A stretch of 64,000 bases of DNA from Pedobacter sandarakinus (GTDB lineage: Bacteria > Bacteroidota > Bacteroidia > Sphingobacteriales > Sphingobacteriaceae): the NCBI RefSeq assembly GCF_026240095.1, contig NZ_JAPIVG010000001.1:124001-188000 (forward strand). The letters run 5' to 3'. Below the pieces are notes generated by a model. That model did not search any database and was not told the origin of the DNA. It saw nothing but the letters and a program-made list of their open reading frames with translations. The translations under genes were made by a program, and so were the position numbers. This document shows, in pieces, positions 32,571 to 42,780 of the stretch (its first letter is position 1; each line of letters begins with the position of its first letter).

Positions 32571-33647
32571 CTACTTTTCTAGGGCATAAACTGCAAAAGA
32601 TGCCAGCCAGTGGTCGCCGCCATAGTTGCCTGCAAAAACAAGCGGCAAAGCATTAGATAAAAATTTATCAGCCGTTAGCTCAAAATGCTTTTTTAATTTA
32701 TGGCTTGCGGGTAAATCTTTGGCGATCCCTTTCATACACCATGCCCTGGTGAAGGACAGCCCCACCAGGTGTACGCCCTGATAGTCGTTAATATCGCTGA
32801 TAACTGGCAAATCGCTAATTCGGTCAATACTATTTTTCTCGTAAAAGCGATTAAACCAATGCACAAAGTCTGCATTTAATAGCACCCTACGCATCAAGTC
32901 GGCAATTTCTAAGCTTGGCGAAAAGAAATCAGAACCATCTGGTTCTAAATAAGCCGGGGTTTTTGCGTTGTCTAAGTAGAATGCCTTAGCTTTTTCCTTT
33001 ATCTGCTCTTCGAAGGAAGTATCTTTCATTGTGCTTGCCCAGTCTAATGCAAATACCAAACCGAAAGCGGTATTCGGATGTACCCCTGTTCGGTTAGGAT
33101 AGGTTTGTTTTGGAAGATAGGCTTTCCATAACTTTAAGATCTGTGCTGTTAATGGTTGTAAAGCCTGGTGCCATCTTTTGGCATTTGGGTTATCCCAAGT
33201 ATAAAGCTCTTGGTCCAGTTTAAGCAGCCATGCCCAACCGTAGGTCCGTTCATAAGTATTAGCAACCTCGTATTTAGTAAAATAATTGGCTTCGGCTTGC
33301 ATTTTTTCGGGAGAAAAAGTTTTATTAAGCTGATCAATTATCTCACGCTCATTTGTTAGCCCAGGAATGGTTTTGAGCAGGCGGACCAGCATCCAATGCC
33401 CGTGAACAGCGCTATGCCAATCTAAACAGCCATAAAATGCAGGATGCAATTCACTGGGCAGTAATCGTCCATCCACCGCGGTATTGGCAACATGCGAAGT
33501 CTTATTAGGAAATTCTTGAACGATACAGCCAAGTGGCATTTTAGAAAGCTTTACCGCAATCTCCGGTGTAAGCTTTGGCGCTTGTGCAAGCAAACCCTGG
33601 CTAAGCAGCACTAATATAAATACCGAAACAAACTTCTTTATTATCAT
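32571..33647 (-). CDS. DUF2891 family exported protein
   Basis: A 358-residue protein of the DUF2891 family. The start is set at the ATG at 33647 (MIIKKF), which gives a clean signal peptide ending LLAQ. The upstream in-frame extension to 33785 would overlap the preceding gene and lacks export features. The body is alpha-helical with conserved CLDWHSAVHGHWMLVRLL and GGDHWLASFAVYAL, suggesting an alpha/alpha-barrel fold. The function is unknown. It follows the 33688-34140 gene by 40 bases. Confidence 0.82.
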   Translation of the reverse strand: MIIKKFVSVFILVLLSQGLLAQAPKLTPEIAVKLSKMPLGCIVQEFPNKTSHVANTAVDGRLLPSELHPAFYGCLDWHSAVHGHWMLVRLLKTIPGLTNEREIIDQLNKTFSPEKMQAEANYFTKYEVANTYERTYGWAWLLKLDQELYTWDNPNAKRWHQALQPLTAQILKLWKAYLPKQTYPNRTGVHPNTAFGLVFALDWASTMKDTSFEEQIKEKAKAFYLDNAKTPAYLEPDGSDFFSPSLEIADLMRRVLLNADFVHWFNRFYEKNSIDRISDLPVISDINDYQGVHLVGLSFTRAWCMKGIAKDLPASHKLKKHFELTADKFLSNALPLVFAGNYGGDHWLASFAVYALEK

Positions 33648-33687
33648 ATGTTTAAAGATCAAATATTGAATAAAAGGCTTACACGTT

Positions 33688-34140
33688 CTAAGCTCCAAAT
33701 CTAATCCATTTATCACCCTCGTGACCGAAAATAAAGGAACCGGGATGCAGCATTTCGGCCAGATCTTCAACCAAAGCAACCGCATTCTCTGCAGTTCTTT
33801 CGCGGGTTATATCATCATTCAATAAAATAATTCGGTTATTATTTACTGCCTGCCAATCGGGGTTTAAAACAGCAGGCACTTCCCTCATCAAATCAGTTAA
33901 CGTTTTACCAGGCTCATAGTAGATAATAAAAACAGCACTCATGATATCCGATTCAACCATTCCACCAGCCAGTGAAATCTCCTCGTTAAGATTGTAGCTT
34001 ACATTATTGTTCACATTCAATAAAGCAACAGGTACTTTATCCATAAATTTAATCTTATGCGTAACAATATCCAGGCGTTCTTGCAAATCCTCTACATTTG
34101 TAGCTTCAGCTGAGATAAATAAATCGTTTAAAAAAGACAT
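33688..34140 (-). CDS. Half periplasmic-binding-like protein (BtuF/FhuD C-lobe resemblance), function unknown
   Basis: A 150-residue protein. The ATG at 34140 is preferred because the upstream extension uses a TTG at 34176. The second half, with VPAVLNPDWQAVNNNRIILL and then ALVEDLAEMLHPG, resembles the C-terminal lobe of cobalamin/iron-siderophore binding proteins. The N-terminal lobe, signal peptide and transporter genes are absent. It may be a cytosolic derivative or a decayed binding protein. The resemblance is by eye only. Confidence 0.6.
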   Translation of the reverse strand: MSFLNDLFISAEATNVEDLQERLDIVTHKIKFMDKVPVALLNVNNNVSYNLNEEISLAGGMVESDIMSAVFIIYYEPGKTLTDLMREVPAVLNPDWQAVNNNRIILLNDDITRERTAENAVALVEDLAEMLHPGSFIFGHEGDKWIRFGA

Positions 34141-34186
34141 CTGCATTAAATTTATTAATTTGTGCAAAAATAACAATCCTTATTGC

Positions 34187-35821
34187 ATGCAAGCTTCATT
34201 TAGAGATAAATTTTGGATTTTTTGTATCATTCTTTTGGCTTCCTGCAAGGGAGTTACTGATGACGGCAACAAAAAAACCTTCAATATCAATTTAGATCAG
34301 GGTTTAACTTCAATGGATCCGGCCTTTGCCCGTAACCAGAACGCAATTTGGATGACTAACCAGATTTTTAACGGACTGCTACAGGTTGATTCAAATTTAC
34401 AGGCGGTTGCCTGCATCGCGAAGAAATGGCAGGTATCTTCAGACGCACTAACATACACTTTCAACCTTCGCAATGACGTTTATTTCCACGATGACCCCAT
34501 TTTCGAAAATGGCAAGGGCAGGAAAGTGGTAGCCAGTGATTTCGCCTATAGTTTTTACAGGCTAATTGATCCGAAAGTTGCCTCCTCTGGTGGGTGGATC
34601 TTTAGCGATAAAGTGAAAGACGAGCATAGTTTCATCGTACTAAATGACTCTACCTTTCAAATTAAGCTTGCTAAACCCTTCCCCCCTTTCCTCAATCTCC
34701 TGACAACACAATATTGCTCTGTTGTACCGAAAGAAGTTGTTGAGCACTATGGAAAAGATTTTAGAAGTCACCCTGTTGGTACTGGTCCTTTTAAGTTTAA
34801 GTACTGGAAAGAAGGTGAGATCTTGGTATTACTTAAAAATGAAAACTATTGGGAACAGGATAAGGATGGTACAAAATTGCCGTATCTGGATGCGGTGAAA
34901 GCAACATTTATTACCGACAAGCAGAGTGGCTTTATGAGTTTTTTGAAGAAAGACTTGGATTTTTATTATAATGTAGATGGAAGCTACCGCGATGATATTT
35001 TGACCAAAAGCGGTAAGATGGTTTCTAAGTATAAATCGAAATTTAAGTTGACCAAAAGCCCCTATTTGTGCACCGAATATGTAGGTATTTTGGTAGATAC
35101 GAATTTAGCATTGGTAAAAAAATCGCCACTAAAAATAAAGAAAATCCGACAGGCAATTAATTACGCCATTGATAGAGATAAGCTGATTAGGTATTTGAGA
35201 AATGGAATAGGGATTGCAGCCACTTCTGGTTTTGTGCCCAAGGGCATGCCTGGGTTCGATAGTGTGGCTGTTCGTGGCTACGCATACAACCCTAAGTTAT
35301 CAGAAAAGCTACTTGTAGAGGCAGGTTACCCACAGGGTAAAGGTTTACCAGAAATTACTTTGAATACAACCACCACCTACAAAGACTTGATAGAGTTTAT
35401 CCAGGGAGAGCTTACGAATATCGGTATTAAGGTAAAAATTGATGTAAGCCCAAGTGCCAGTCTGAGAGATTTAATGTCGAAAAACAGCGTAAATTTTTTC
35501 CGTGGATCATGGCTTGCCGATTATGCAGATGGAGAAAACTTTCTTTCGATGTTTTATTCGAAAAACAAAGTACCCAACGGACCAAATTACTTTGCATTTT
35601 ACAACAAGGAATTTGACCGGCTTTTTGAGCAAAGTTATTACGAAACTGACAGTGAAAAACGCTTTCAGCTGTATCGAAAAATGGATCAGATGGTAATGGA
35701 TTATTCCCCAGTTGTACCACTCTTTTATGATCAATCTGTTGTGATGCTACAAAATAATATTAGCGGCTATAATTTTAATGCTTTAAGCTTAATGATCTTA
35801 AAGGAAATTAAGAAAAGCTAG
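34187..35821 (+). CDS. Oligopeptide/dipeptide-type ABC substrate-binding lipoprotein (SBP family 5)
   Basis: Extracytoplasmic solute-binding protein, 544 residues from the ATG at 34187. The earlier in-frame start at 34007 would overlap the divergent gene and spoil the lipoprotein signal. The lipobox is LLASC near residue 20. Features of DppA/OppA-like proteins include GLTSMDPAFA, YTFNLRNDVYFHDDP, HPVGTGPFKF and a conserved RQAINYAIDRDKLI region. No permease or ATPase genes are adjacent. Its stop codon overlaps the convergent S9 peptidase stop (CTAG, 35818-35821). Confidence 0.93.
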   Translation: MQASFRDKFWIFCIILLASCKGVTDDGNKKTFNINLDQGLTSMDPAFARNQNAIWMTNQIFNGLLQVDSNLQAVACIAKKWQVSSDALTYTFNLRNDVYFHDDPIFENGKGRKVVASDFAYSFYRLIDPKVASSGGWIFSDKVKDEHSFIVLNDSTFQIKLAKPFPPFLNLLTTQYCSVVPKEVVEHYGKDFRSHPVGTGPFKFKYWKEGEILVLLKNENYWEQDKDGTKLPYLDAVKATFITDKQSGFMSFLKKDLDFYYNVDGSYRDDILTKSGKMVSKYKSKFKLTKSPYLCTEYVGILVDTNLALVKKSPLKIKKIRQAINYAIDRDKLIRYLRNGIGIAATSGFVPKGMPGFDSVAVRGYAYNPKLSEKLLVEAGYPQGKGLPEITLNTTTTYKDLIEFIQGELTNIGIKVKIDVSPSASLRDLMSKNSVNFFRGSWLADYADGENFLSMFYSKNKVPNGPNYFAFYNKEFDRLFEQSYYETDSEKRFQLYRKMDQMVMDYSPVVPLFYDQSVVMLQNNISGYNFNALSLMILKEIKKS

Positions 35822-37887
35822 TTCTTCATCAATTTTCTTTTTAAAAAATCTGCAGTAGCTTCACTTACCTTTACGGCATTAGAAAATTTCATCCAGTGGT
35901 GCGTATCATCTGGAATCGCTAAAAATTCAAAGTCGAACTTTTTATCTTCAAATCGTTTGGCCAAGTCAACGGTCTGGTTAAATGCTACATTTCGATCATC
36001 GTCTGCATGGATAAGTAATGTTGGCGAGGTCCAAGTTTTAAGATAATAAATAGGAGATGAAGTTTCAGCAATATGGGCGGCCAATTCGGCATCGGGTGCC
36101 TTTGCGTCTGGTACGGAACTGAAGCGGTTATTTACACCATGAATATCTACGCCTGCAGCAAATAATTTGGAATTCCTTCCAAGAGCCAATGCTGTTAAAT
36201 AGCCACCATAGGAGCCGCCATAGATTCCAATCCTATTTCGATCGATATTTGGCTGAGAGGCCAACCATTCTCCTGCGGCTTTAACATCCAGGTATTCAGA
36301 AGCCCCCTGTGCCCCGGCTTTTAAAGGTTTATGAAAATCGTAGCCATAACCAAGCCCCAACCGATAATTTACAGACAAAACGGTGAAGCCCATGCTTACC
36401 AGATATTGATTCAAGGCATAATCGATGGAATAGTAGTCCATGGTACTCCAGCCCAGGTACATTTGCCTTTGTGGGCCACCATGTACATACACAATTGCCG
36501 GGCTATTTTTAGTCTTTTTTAGCGGTTCGAATAGCTGACCATAAACCTGCTGTCCATCTGCGGCTTTAAAACGAACATGTTTAGGGGCAACAAGCTGTTC
36601 CATCGGAAATTCCTTTGGCATCAGTGTTTCTCCTATTAGCTTTATGGTCTTTGAAGCTATTTTTGCCGGTAGTAATGGGCGTTGGGCAGTAGCGCTCAAG
36701 CAAAATAGATCATTATCATTATTTGCCATAACCGGAAAAGCTTCGATTCCATTGCCACTAGTTAGCGCCTGCATGTTTCCATTGTCAACAGCTACTTTGT
36801 AAATATGTCTTCGGTCTACATCTGCTAAATCCTTGCCCGCATTTGCTGCAAAAATTAATGTTTTTTTATCGTTACTCAGTTTAATATTCTCTACTGCGAA
36901 ATTGCCGGGGGTGAGCAACATACGTTTAGACCCGTCGCTATCCATGGCATATAAGTGTGGCCATCCGTCTTCATAAGAAGTAAAAATAATTTTACCATTT
37001 GCCCACGCCAAGTTTGCGCCCCCCTCAATAGAAGGATACGATCCTCGCAGGGTTTCAGGTGCCTTCCAGATTTGCTTGCCCATGCCAGAGGCTACATTTA
37101 CCGTCAAAATTGCCCAGGGCTGATGTTTCTTAGCGAGAATTGAATCGGCTTCGCCACCACTACCTTGCATACGAACGAAAGCAATCTCTTCATTATCCGG
37201 AGACCATACCGGAGCACTATCTTTAGAAAATGCAGGCATTAGCCATTGAATTGGCGTTACCTGATCAGAATAAATTCCAATGTATGAGTGGTCTGTTCGG
37301 TTACAAACAAAAGCTATTTTTTTTCCATCTGGTGAATACTTATATGCTGAATTTATGCCTTTTGCGTAGAATAGGTTTTTAGCGGTCGATGAACCGTCAA
37401 TGGGCACCGATTTAATTTGTCCTGAGGTAGCAAAAATCACTGTTTTACTATCAGGCGAAATAACTGGTTGGTCTCCTTCGCCCAAAGCAATCATTTCCCC
37501 ACCGATATAAGGTTGTGCAAACACTTGCATTTTAGGGGCTACTGGCGAAGAGTTAGCATTTACAGGTCCGCCGTCTCTACCGCCATGATCTCCTCCCCTC
37601 ACAAAAACTACCCACTTTCCATCGGCAGAAATAGATAAACTGGTGAGTTCCTGGCCATCATCATCACTAAAACTAGTAACCTTTTTTGCTGAATAATCTG
37701 GAGCTTCGGCAACATAAATATTTCTTTTACCTTGCTCATTACAAGCCCAGGCAATTTTCCCATCAGTTGGGGATGCTACCAATTGAGTTGGAAAAGGATA
37801 ACTTAAAACTGACTTTATTGAAAATGATTGCCCAATAGCCGGGCTTAGTGATGAGAACAACAAAAATATAAATAGCGCCTTTTTCAT
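35818..37887 (-). CDS. S9-family serine peptidase (prolyl oligopeptidase/acylaminoacyl peptidase type)
   Basis: Secreted peptidase, 689 residues, signal peptide 1-19. An N-terminal beta-propeller with Tol-type repeats (ISADGKWVVF, YSPDGKKIAFV, WSPDNEEIAFVR) gates an alpha/beta-hydrolase domain. The expected triad is Ser559 in GGSYGG, Asp631 in HADDDRNV and His663 or 664 in DTHHW. It lies downstream of susC-susD on the same strand, but a terminator (37912-37944) separates it. A periplasmic role trimming imported peptides is plausible. Confidence 0.95.
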   Translation of the reverse strand: MKKALFIFLLFSSLSPAIGQSFSIKSVLSYPFPTQLVASPTDGKIAWACNEQGKRNIYVAEAPDYSAKKVTSFSDDDGQELTSLSISADGKWVVFVRGGDHGGRDGGPVNANSSPVAPKMQVFAQPYIGGEMIALGEGDQPVISPDSKTVIFATSGQIKSVPIDGSSTAKNLFYAKGINSAYKYSPDGKKIAFVCNRTDHSYIGIYSDQVTPIQWLMPAFSKDSAPVWSPDNEEIAFVRMQGSGGEADSILAKKHQPWAILTVNVASGMGKQIWKAPETLRGSYPSIEGGANLAWANGKIIFTSYEDGWPHLYAMDSDGSKRMLLTPGNFAVENIKLSNDKKTLIFAANAGKDLADVDRRHIYKVAVDNGNMQALTSGNGIEAFPVMANNDNDLFCLSATAQRPLLPAKIASKTIKLIGETLMPKEFPMEQLVAPKHVRFKAADGQQVYGQLFEPLKKTKNSPAIVYVHGGPQRQMYLGWSTMDYYSIDYALNQYLVSMGFTVLSVNYRLGLGYGYDFHKPLKAGAQGASEYLDVKAAGEWLASQPNIDRNRIGIYGGSYGGYLTALALGRNSKLFAAGVDIHGVNNRFSSVPDAKAPDAELAAHIAETSSPIYYLKTWTSPTLLIHADDDRNVAFNQTVDLAKRFEDKKFDFEFLAIPDDTHHWMKFSNAVKVSEATADFLKRKLMKN

Positions 37888-37911
37888 TGCTTAAGTTTGC
37901 AAGTTAATCTG

Positions 37912-37944
37912 AAAAAAGCCCTTACCATAAATTTGGAAAGGGCT
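37912..37944 (-). terminator. Terminator after susD
   Basis: AGCCCTT (37917-37923) pairs with AAGGGCT (37938-37944), followed by six U residues on the minus strand. It lies between susD and the S9 gene. Confidence 0.75.
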
Positions 37945-37968
37945 GTTAGGTAATTGGTTAATTGCGGG

Positions 37969-39408
37969 TTATTGATCCCACCACAACTTGGTAGTTCTTG
38001 GTACTTCAGCAGGAACGTTCGACCCATTTTTACTTCTCTCTCCTTGCGGATAATCATTTCTACGAATAAAATCTGGTAATGTAGCGTTCACCGGAAGTGT
38101 AAAGTCTTTGTATTTATAATCGTAGCGACGGGCATCATTCCAAGCTTCGGGATTTAGATATGTGGCTACATACTTTTCTTTAAAAATAAGGTCTTTGGTA
38201 AGAGCCGTAGCGCCAACTGATACACGTGGGTCTGCAAGGTAAGCAGCTTTGTCTGCAGCAGCAACCTGAAATTTATCCATATTAGCAGAGATGGCTGCTA
38301 AATAGGCATTATAAGAACGGGTTTTATCTGTTGCGAATGCAGCTTCGGCCTCTATAAATTTCATCTCCGCATAGGTTGCTATAAAAATTGGAGAAGTTGG
38401 GGCGGTCCAGGTAGAATTTACGGATATATAAGATTCATCTTTAACGGTGTTAGCGCCAGGAAGCCTGTTTCCGGCCCCATTAACTGTTCCTATATAAACA
38501 TTATTGATGGTTTTATCTGTTATTTTAGCAATTCTAGGATCAAGAAGCCCGTAAGTAGTTCCATTTAAATGATCAATCAATTGTTCGGAAAGCCAGCCAC
38601 CTAATGATTGAGATGCATTACTGATTGCCACACTTGCCCAAAAGTTTCTAATGCTGAAAGTAGCCATTTGAGCATCTTCAGCATTTGATGCAAAGGAGTT
38701 GCTAACTGCCGTTAAAACATTGGCTGGGTTGTAAGTGCTTGTTTTGCTCACCTTATTTAGCAAACGTGCTTTTAAGGCATAGGCAAATTTTAGCCAGTTT
38801 GCCCGTTCGTTGGCACCAGTTGTTCCGTAAATTAAATCGCTGGTTGCAGCAAGTTTAACTGTAGCATTGGTTTTTGAAAGTTCAACAATTGCTTCATCTA
38901 CCAGCGCCATAGTTTGGTTATACACTTCTTGGGCAGAATCGTACTTTGGAAAAAAAACGGAGGTATTAAATGCTTCAGAAAATGGTGCAGCGCCCCATAA
39001 ATCATTCACCATAATTAAGTTATAGGCTATAAGTACATCGGCAACGCCTTTGTATTCACTCGAGCCTTGAGTAACTGCCATTTTTTTCATTTCATTAGCA
39101 TCGGCCATGGCGAAATACAGGGCATCCCAGGTTCCACTGAAATCAATAGACTGATAAGTATCGCCAGCTCCCGCAGCAGCTGGATTTGCAGTGTATTGAA
39201 CGTACGGAACTATTGTGCTTGCAACATTATAGTTATTAACGCCTGCTTTACTCGTAGAGGTAGCGAGTAATGAAGCCAACGTGGGCGTAGTTACCTGGTT
39301 TGGGTTTTTCGCAACGTCATCAAAATAACTGTCTTTACAACTTTGAAAAGTTACGCTTGCCATCAACGCTGACAACATGGTATATTTTAAAATCTTTTTC
39401 ATCATCAT
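37969..39408 (-). CDS. SusD/RagB-family outer-membrane lipoprotein
   Basis: Surface nutrient-binding lid protein paired with the SusC gene upstream; about 479 residues. The in-frame TTG at 39423 is rejected in favour of the ATG cluster at 39402-39408, giving a lipoprotein signal with lipobox FQSC. The sequence (NPNQVTTPTLASLL, GTWDALYFAMADANEM, AEAAFATDKT, YVATYLNPEAWNDARRY) is of the SusD-like type 2 family rather than classical starch SusD. The ligand is unknown. The start is within a few bases of the SusC stop, so the two are co-translated. Confidence 0.93.
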   Translation of the reverse strand: MMMKKILKYTMLSALMASVTFQSCKDSYFDDVAKNPNQVTTPTLASLLATSTSKAGVNNYNVASTIVPYVQYTANPAAAGAGDTYQSIDFSGTWDALYFAMADANEMKKMAVTQGSSEYKGVADVLIAYNLIMVNDLWGAAPFSEAFNTSVFFPKYDSAQEVYNQTMALVDEAIVELSKTNATVKLAATSDLIYGTTGANERANWLKFAYALKARLLNKVSKTSTYNPANVLTAVSNSFASNAEDAQMATFSIRNFWASVAISNASQSLGGWLSEQLIDHLNGTTYGLLDPRIAKITDKTINNVYIGTVNGAGNRLPGANTVKDESYISVNSTWTAPTSPIFIATYAEMKFIEAEAAFATDKTRSYNAYLAAISANMDKFQVAAADKAAYLADPRVSVGATALTKDLIFKEKYVATYLNPEAWNDARRYDYKYKDFTLPVNATLPDFIRRNDYPQGERSKNGSNVPAEVPRTTKLWWDQ

Positions 39409-39412
39409 CAAA

Positions 39413-42400
39413 TTAAAAACCAACGTTTAGTGAAAACAAAATTGTGCGGGCTGTAGGATAGGTAAATCCAGCAGACCCGTCATTATTACTGCCTGCATCA
39501 TACGAACTTGATTCTGGATCTACACCGTAATATTTTGTCCAAAGCCACAGGTTATTTCCCGTAACTGCAACCGAGGCGGATCTGATGGCCTTTTTAGGCA
39601 ACCAGTTTGTTGGCAAGGCATAGCTTAAACTTGCAGAGCGCAAGCGTACCCAAGAAGCATCTGTTACAAACGGTTCTGACACGTTTCTATAAAACCTACG
39701 GTAATATCCTTCACCATAATCAACTCCGTCTGGACCAAAACGTTGACCTAGCCAAACTTGTTTGGTATTTGGTGTACCGTTGGCAAGGAAACCCTCGAAA
39801 GTTTTGAATGACCGCCTATCGGCAGTGTAATCAGGCAAACCAAAAGCCGAATAAAAATCTTCTAACCAGTTGTATTTCTCAAACCCTAGACGGGCATCGA
39901 ATAGCACATTCAGACTAAATCTTTTATAACTGAAATTATTGCTCATTCCAACCACATAATCTGGCTGCGAATTACCTAAAATTCTTTGTGTACCACCCGA
40001 AATACTCGGGAAACCATCTGCACTAATCAGAAGGGGCAAGTTTTTATCTAAGAAATTAGGATCTAGCGGCTGACCACCTGTGTATCGATTAAAAAATGAG
40101 CCATAGATATTGCCGAATGATTCACCCTGAACCAACTTCATCGTTACCCCAGCATTTCCATAACCCCTTGCTGCACCGTAGATAATATCTGTTGGCAGGT
40201 AGAGAATTTTATTCCTGTTAGCAGATACATTCAAATTAACCCCCCATTTAAAATCCTTATTGTCAATCGGCTTCGCATTTATCACTAGCTCAACACCTCG
40301 GTTACGGATGTTTCCAGCATTTATTGAAGTGGTAACGTATCCGGTAGCCGATGTAATTTGAGCCTGGATAATCTGATCTTTACTTAATGAGTAGTAATAA
40401 GTAAAATCAAACCCTAAACGGCCCTTGAAGAAAGACATCTCCAAGCCAGTTTCATAAGTATTGGTAAATTCTGGGCGAAGGTTTGGGTTACCGAGGTTAG
40501 AAGCCAACGTTAAACCAGTTGTTCCGGTAGGCAAACCTCCATAGGTTCCAAATCCAGAGGAAGTTCCTGCGTAAGTTGGTGCATCTTTACCGAGTTTAGC
40601 ATAGGATAATCTCAATTTAGCCTGGCTAATTACTTCGGGAAGTTTAAATTGATCTGAAAAAACATAGCTAATACTTGCTGATGGATAAAAGAAAGAACGG
40701 TTTTCTTTAGATAAAGTAGAAGTGATATCGTTTCTCCCTGTCAACGTTAAAAACAGGTAGTTTTTATAATCGAAGGTTGCCTCTCCAAAATAACCTACCA
40801 GTCTTTTTTGAATGATGGATTGAGACACTGAAACAACTTTCGAGTTAGCTAAATTAAAAAAGTTATAAATACTTAGCTGACTACCCAGGGTACCAATGTT
40901 TTTTGTTCTGCCATCGTAAGTTTCTTGCCCCAATCTTAATGTTGCATTCAGGTCTGGAAATATTTTACTAGTTAGCGTCGCAATAAAAGTTCCGTTTAAG
41001 CTCCTAAACTTTGAATTGTATTCACCATAGAATCCCTGGTCATTATCATAAACCTGTTCCCCTGCAATGCCCATTGGGCCAGGTGCAGTTCTTACCCTGT
41101 TATCGTTGTAAGTATCTAATCCAAATCTATAAGAAAAATTTAACCACTTGGTGGGTTCGTAGGTTAGTGCCGCACCGCCAATAAAGCGATTAACATCGCC
41201 TTTTAATTGATTGGTTAATGTTCCCCAGATTGGGTTGTTGGTTCCAATATACTTTTGCGTCCCATTTTCATTTATGTAATCGGCAACATCATAACGCGGC
41301 GACCAATATGCCAAACTTTCTCCAAATCTATCGGCACTGTAGGTGTAGCCACCCGAATTGCTAAAGTTCATGTTTACTGAAGCCTTTAACTTTGGGCTAA
41401 TGGTAACATCTGTATTCAACCTTGCCGCTAAGTTTTTGTAATCGGTATTTGGCATCATACCTTTCTGATAAAACTGCGAAACCGAAGAGAAAAATTTTAC
41501 GACCTCACTGCCGCCAGCAACAGACACCGAATTCTTAACCTGCTGGCCAGTTCCAAAGGCACGATCGTAGTTATCATAAAGTTGATCTGGATGAGTTGGA
41601 TCTAGTAACTTAGCTTCGGCAATGGTTGGTCCCCAGGCTGGTCCGATTCCACTAGGTGGGTTTGCATAAACCCCTAAAACCCCTTGTGTATATTCTGTTT
41701 GTACGGCAGGCTTTTTTAAAACCTCATCTACTCCAAAACTACTGCTAAAGTTGATGTTTAAGCCACCTGCTTTACCTTTCTTGGTTGTTATTACTACCAC
41801 ACCATTAACACCTCTTAATCCATACAAGGCGGTTGCAGCACCACCTTTTAAAATGTTAATAGTTTCAATATCCTCTGGATTAATGTCTGAAGCTCGGTTA
41901 CTAACTCCTCTGGCACCATACGCAGTTCCGCCAGGATTAGCACCCAATGTAGATGTTGAGTTGTCAATCTGTACACCATCAATTACATAAAGCGGATCGC
42001 TTGGGATGCTCGGGTCAATTGAGTTTACCCCACGAATTCTTATATTAGCACCCTGACCCGGACCACCACCCATGCTGGAAATTGTTGCGCCGGCAACTTT
42101 CCCTTGAAGTGCATTGATTAAGTTGGGTTGCTTATTAAAATTTAAATCCTCGCTATTTACCTGTTGGGCAGCATAACCAAGCGATCTTGCCTGCCTGTTA
42201 ATGCCCAATCCGGTAGAGACGGTGACCTCTTCCAGCTGTTGAGAATCAGTAATCAGATTTACGCTCAACGTGGTTCTGTTCCCAACGATAATTTCTTGTG
42301 TTTTGTATCCAATTAAACTCACAACTAAAATTGAATTGGATGAAGGAACCTGGAGAGAAAAGTTACCATTCCCATCGGTCGAGGCTCCGGTATTTGTACC

Positions 42401-42538
42401 TTTTAATTTAATCGTTGCCCCTGGTAATGGACCTCCGTCATCTGAAGTGATTCTTCCTGTTATAGTCTTTACCTGAGCCACTACAGAAAGCCCGGTTAAA
42501 ACACACAGAAAAAAGAGTAATGTAAAAATTTTTCTCAT
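39413..42538 (-). CDS. SusC/RagA-family TonB-linked outer-membrane transporter
   Basis: A 1041-residue outer-membrane channel that imports oligomers captured by SusD. In order: signal peptide (1-21), carboxypeptidase-D-like regulatory domain (about 25-105, GRITSDDGGPLPGATIKLKG), TonB plug (about 110-235, NALQGKVAGATISSMGGGPG, RGVNSIDP, ALYGLRGVNGVVVITTKKG) and a beta-barrel ending in FSLNVGF. The barrel's final aromatic residue fits BAM recognition. No sigma/anti-sigma pair, SusR-like regulator or glycosidase is next to it, so the substrate may be peptide rather than glycan. Confidence 0.96.
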   Translation of the reverse strand: MRKIFTLLFFLCVLTGLSVVAQVKTITGRITSDDGGPLPGATIKLKGTNTGASTDGNGNFSLQVPSSNSILVVSLIGYKTQEIIVGNRTTLSVNLITDSQQLEEVTVSTGLGINRQARSLGYAAQQVNSEDLNFNKQPNLINALQGKVAGATISSMGGGPGQGANIRIRGVNSIDPSIPSDPLYVIDGVQIDNSTSTLGANPGGTAYGARGVSNRASDINPEDIETINILKGGAATALYGLRGVNGVVVITTKKGKAGGLNINFSSSFGVDEVLKKPAVQTEYTQGVLGVYANPPSGIGPAWGPTIAEAKLLDPTHPDQLYDNYDRAFGTGQQVKNSVSVAGGSEVVKFFSSVSQFYQKGMMPNTDYKNLAARLNTDVTISPKLKASVNMNFSNSGGYTYSADRFGESLAYWSPRYDVADYINENGTQKYIGTNNPIWGTLTNQLKGDVNRFIGGAALTYEPTKWLNFSYRFGLDTYNDNRVRTAPGPMGIAGEQVYDNDQGFYGEYNSKFRSLNGTFIATLTSKIFPDLNATLRLGQETYDGRTKNIGTLGSQLSIYNFFNLANSKVVSVSQSIIQKRLVGYFGEATFDYKNYLFLTLTGRNDITSTLSKENRSFFYPSASISYVFSDQFKLPEVISQAKLRLSYAKLGKDAPTYAGTSSGFGTYGGLPTGTTGLTLASNLGNPNLRPEFTNTYETGLEMSFFKGRLGFDFTYYYSLSKDQIIQAQITSATGYVTTSINAGNIRNRGVELVINAKPIDNKDFKWGVNLNVSANRNKILYLPTDIIYGAARGYGNAGVTMKLVQGESFGNIYGSFFNRYTGGQPLDPNFLDKNLPLLISADGFPSISGGTQRILGNSQPDYVVGMSNNFSYKRFSLNVLFDARLGFEKYNWLEDFYSAFGLPDYTADRRSFKTFEGFLANGTPNTKQVWLGQRFGPDGVDYGEGYYRRFYRNVSEPFVTDASWVRLRSASLSYALPTNWLPKKAIRSASVAVTGNNLWLWTKYYGVDPESSSYDAGSNNDGSAGFTYPTARTILFSLNVGF

Positions 42539-42780
42539 ATCTCTATCGTTTAGGTTAAGGAATTAGTTTACTGCAATATATGCTTTTTACCCATAAAATC
42601 TTGTAGTAACACTCAAACTTTAAGATAGAAAAAGCACAAAGCTGAAATTTATCTGGTTAAAATCATGGAAAAATCTACACAAAGCTGCATTATCGTGATA
42701 AATACGGGAATTATTATCCTTAAAAAAAACAATGTCACGAAATGGCTACAGTTTTTGACTATATCTTTGGGTTTATTAAC

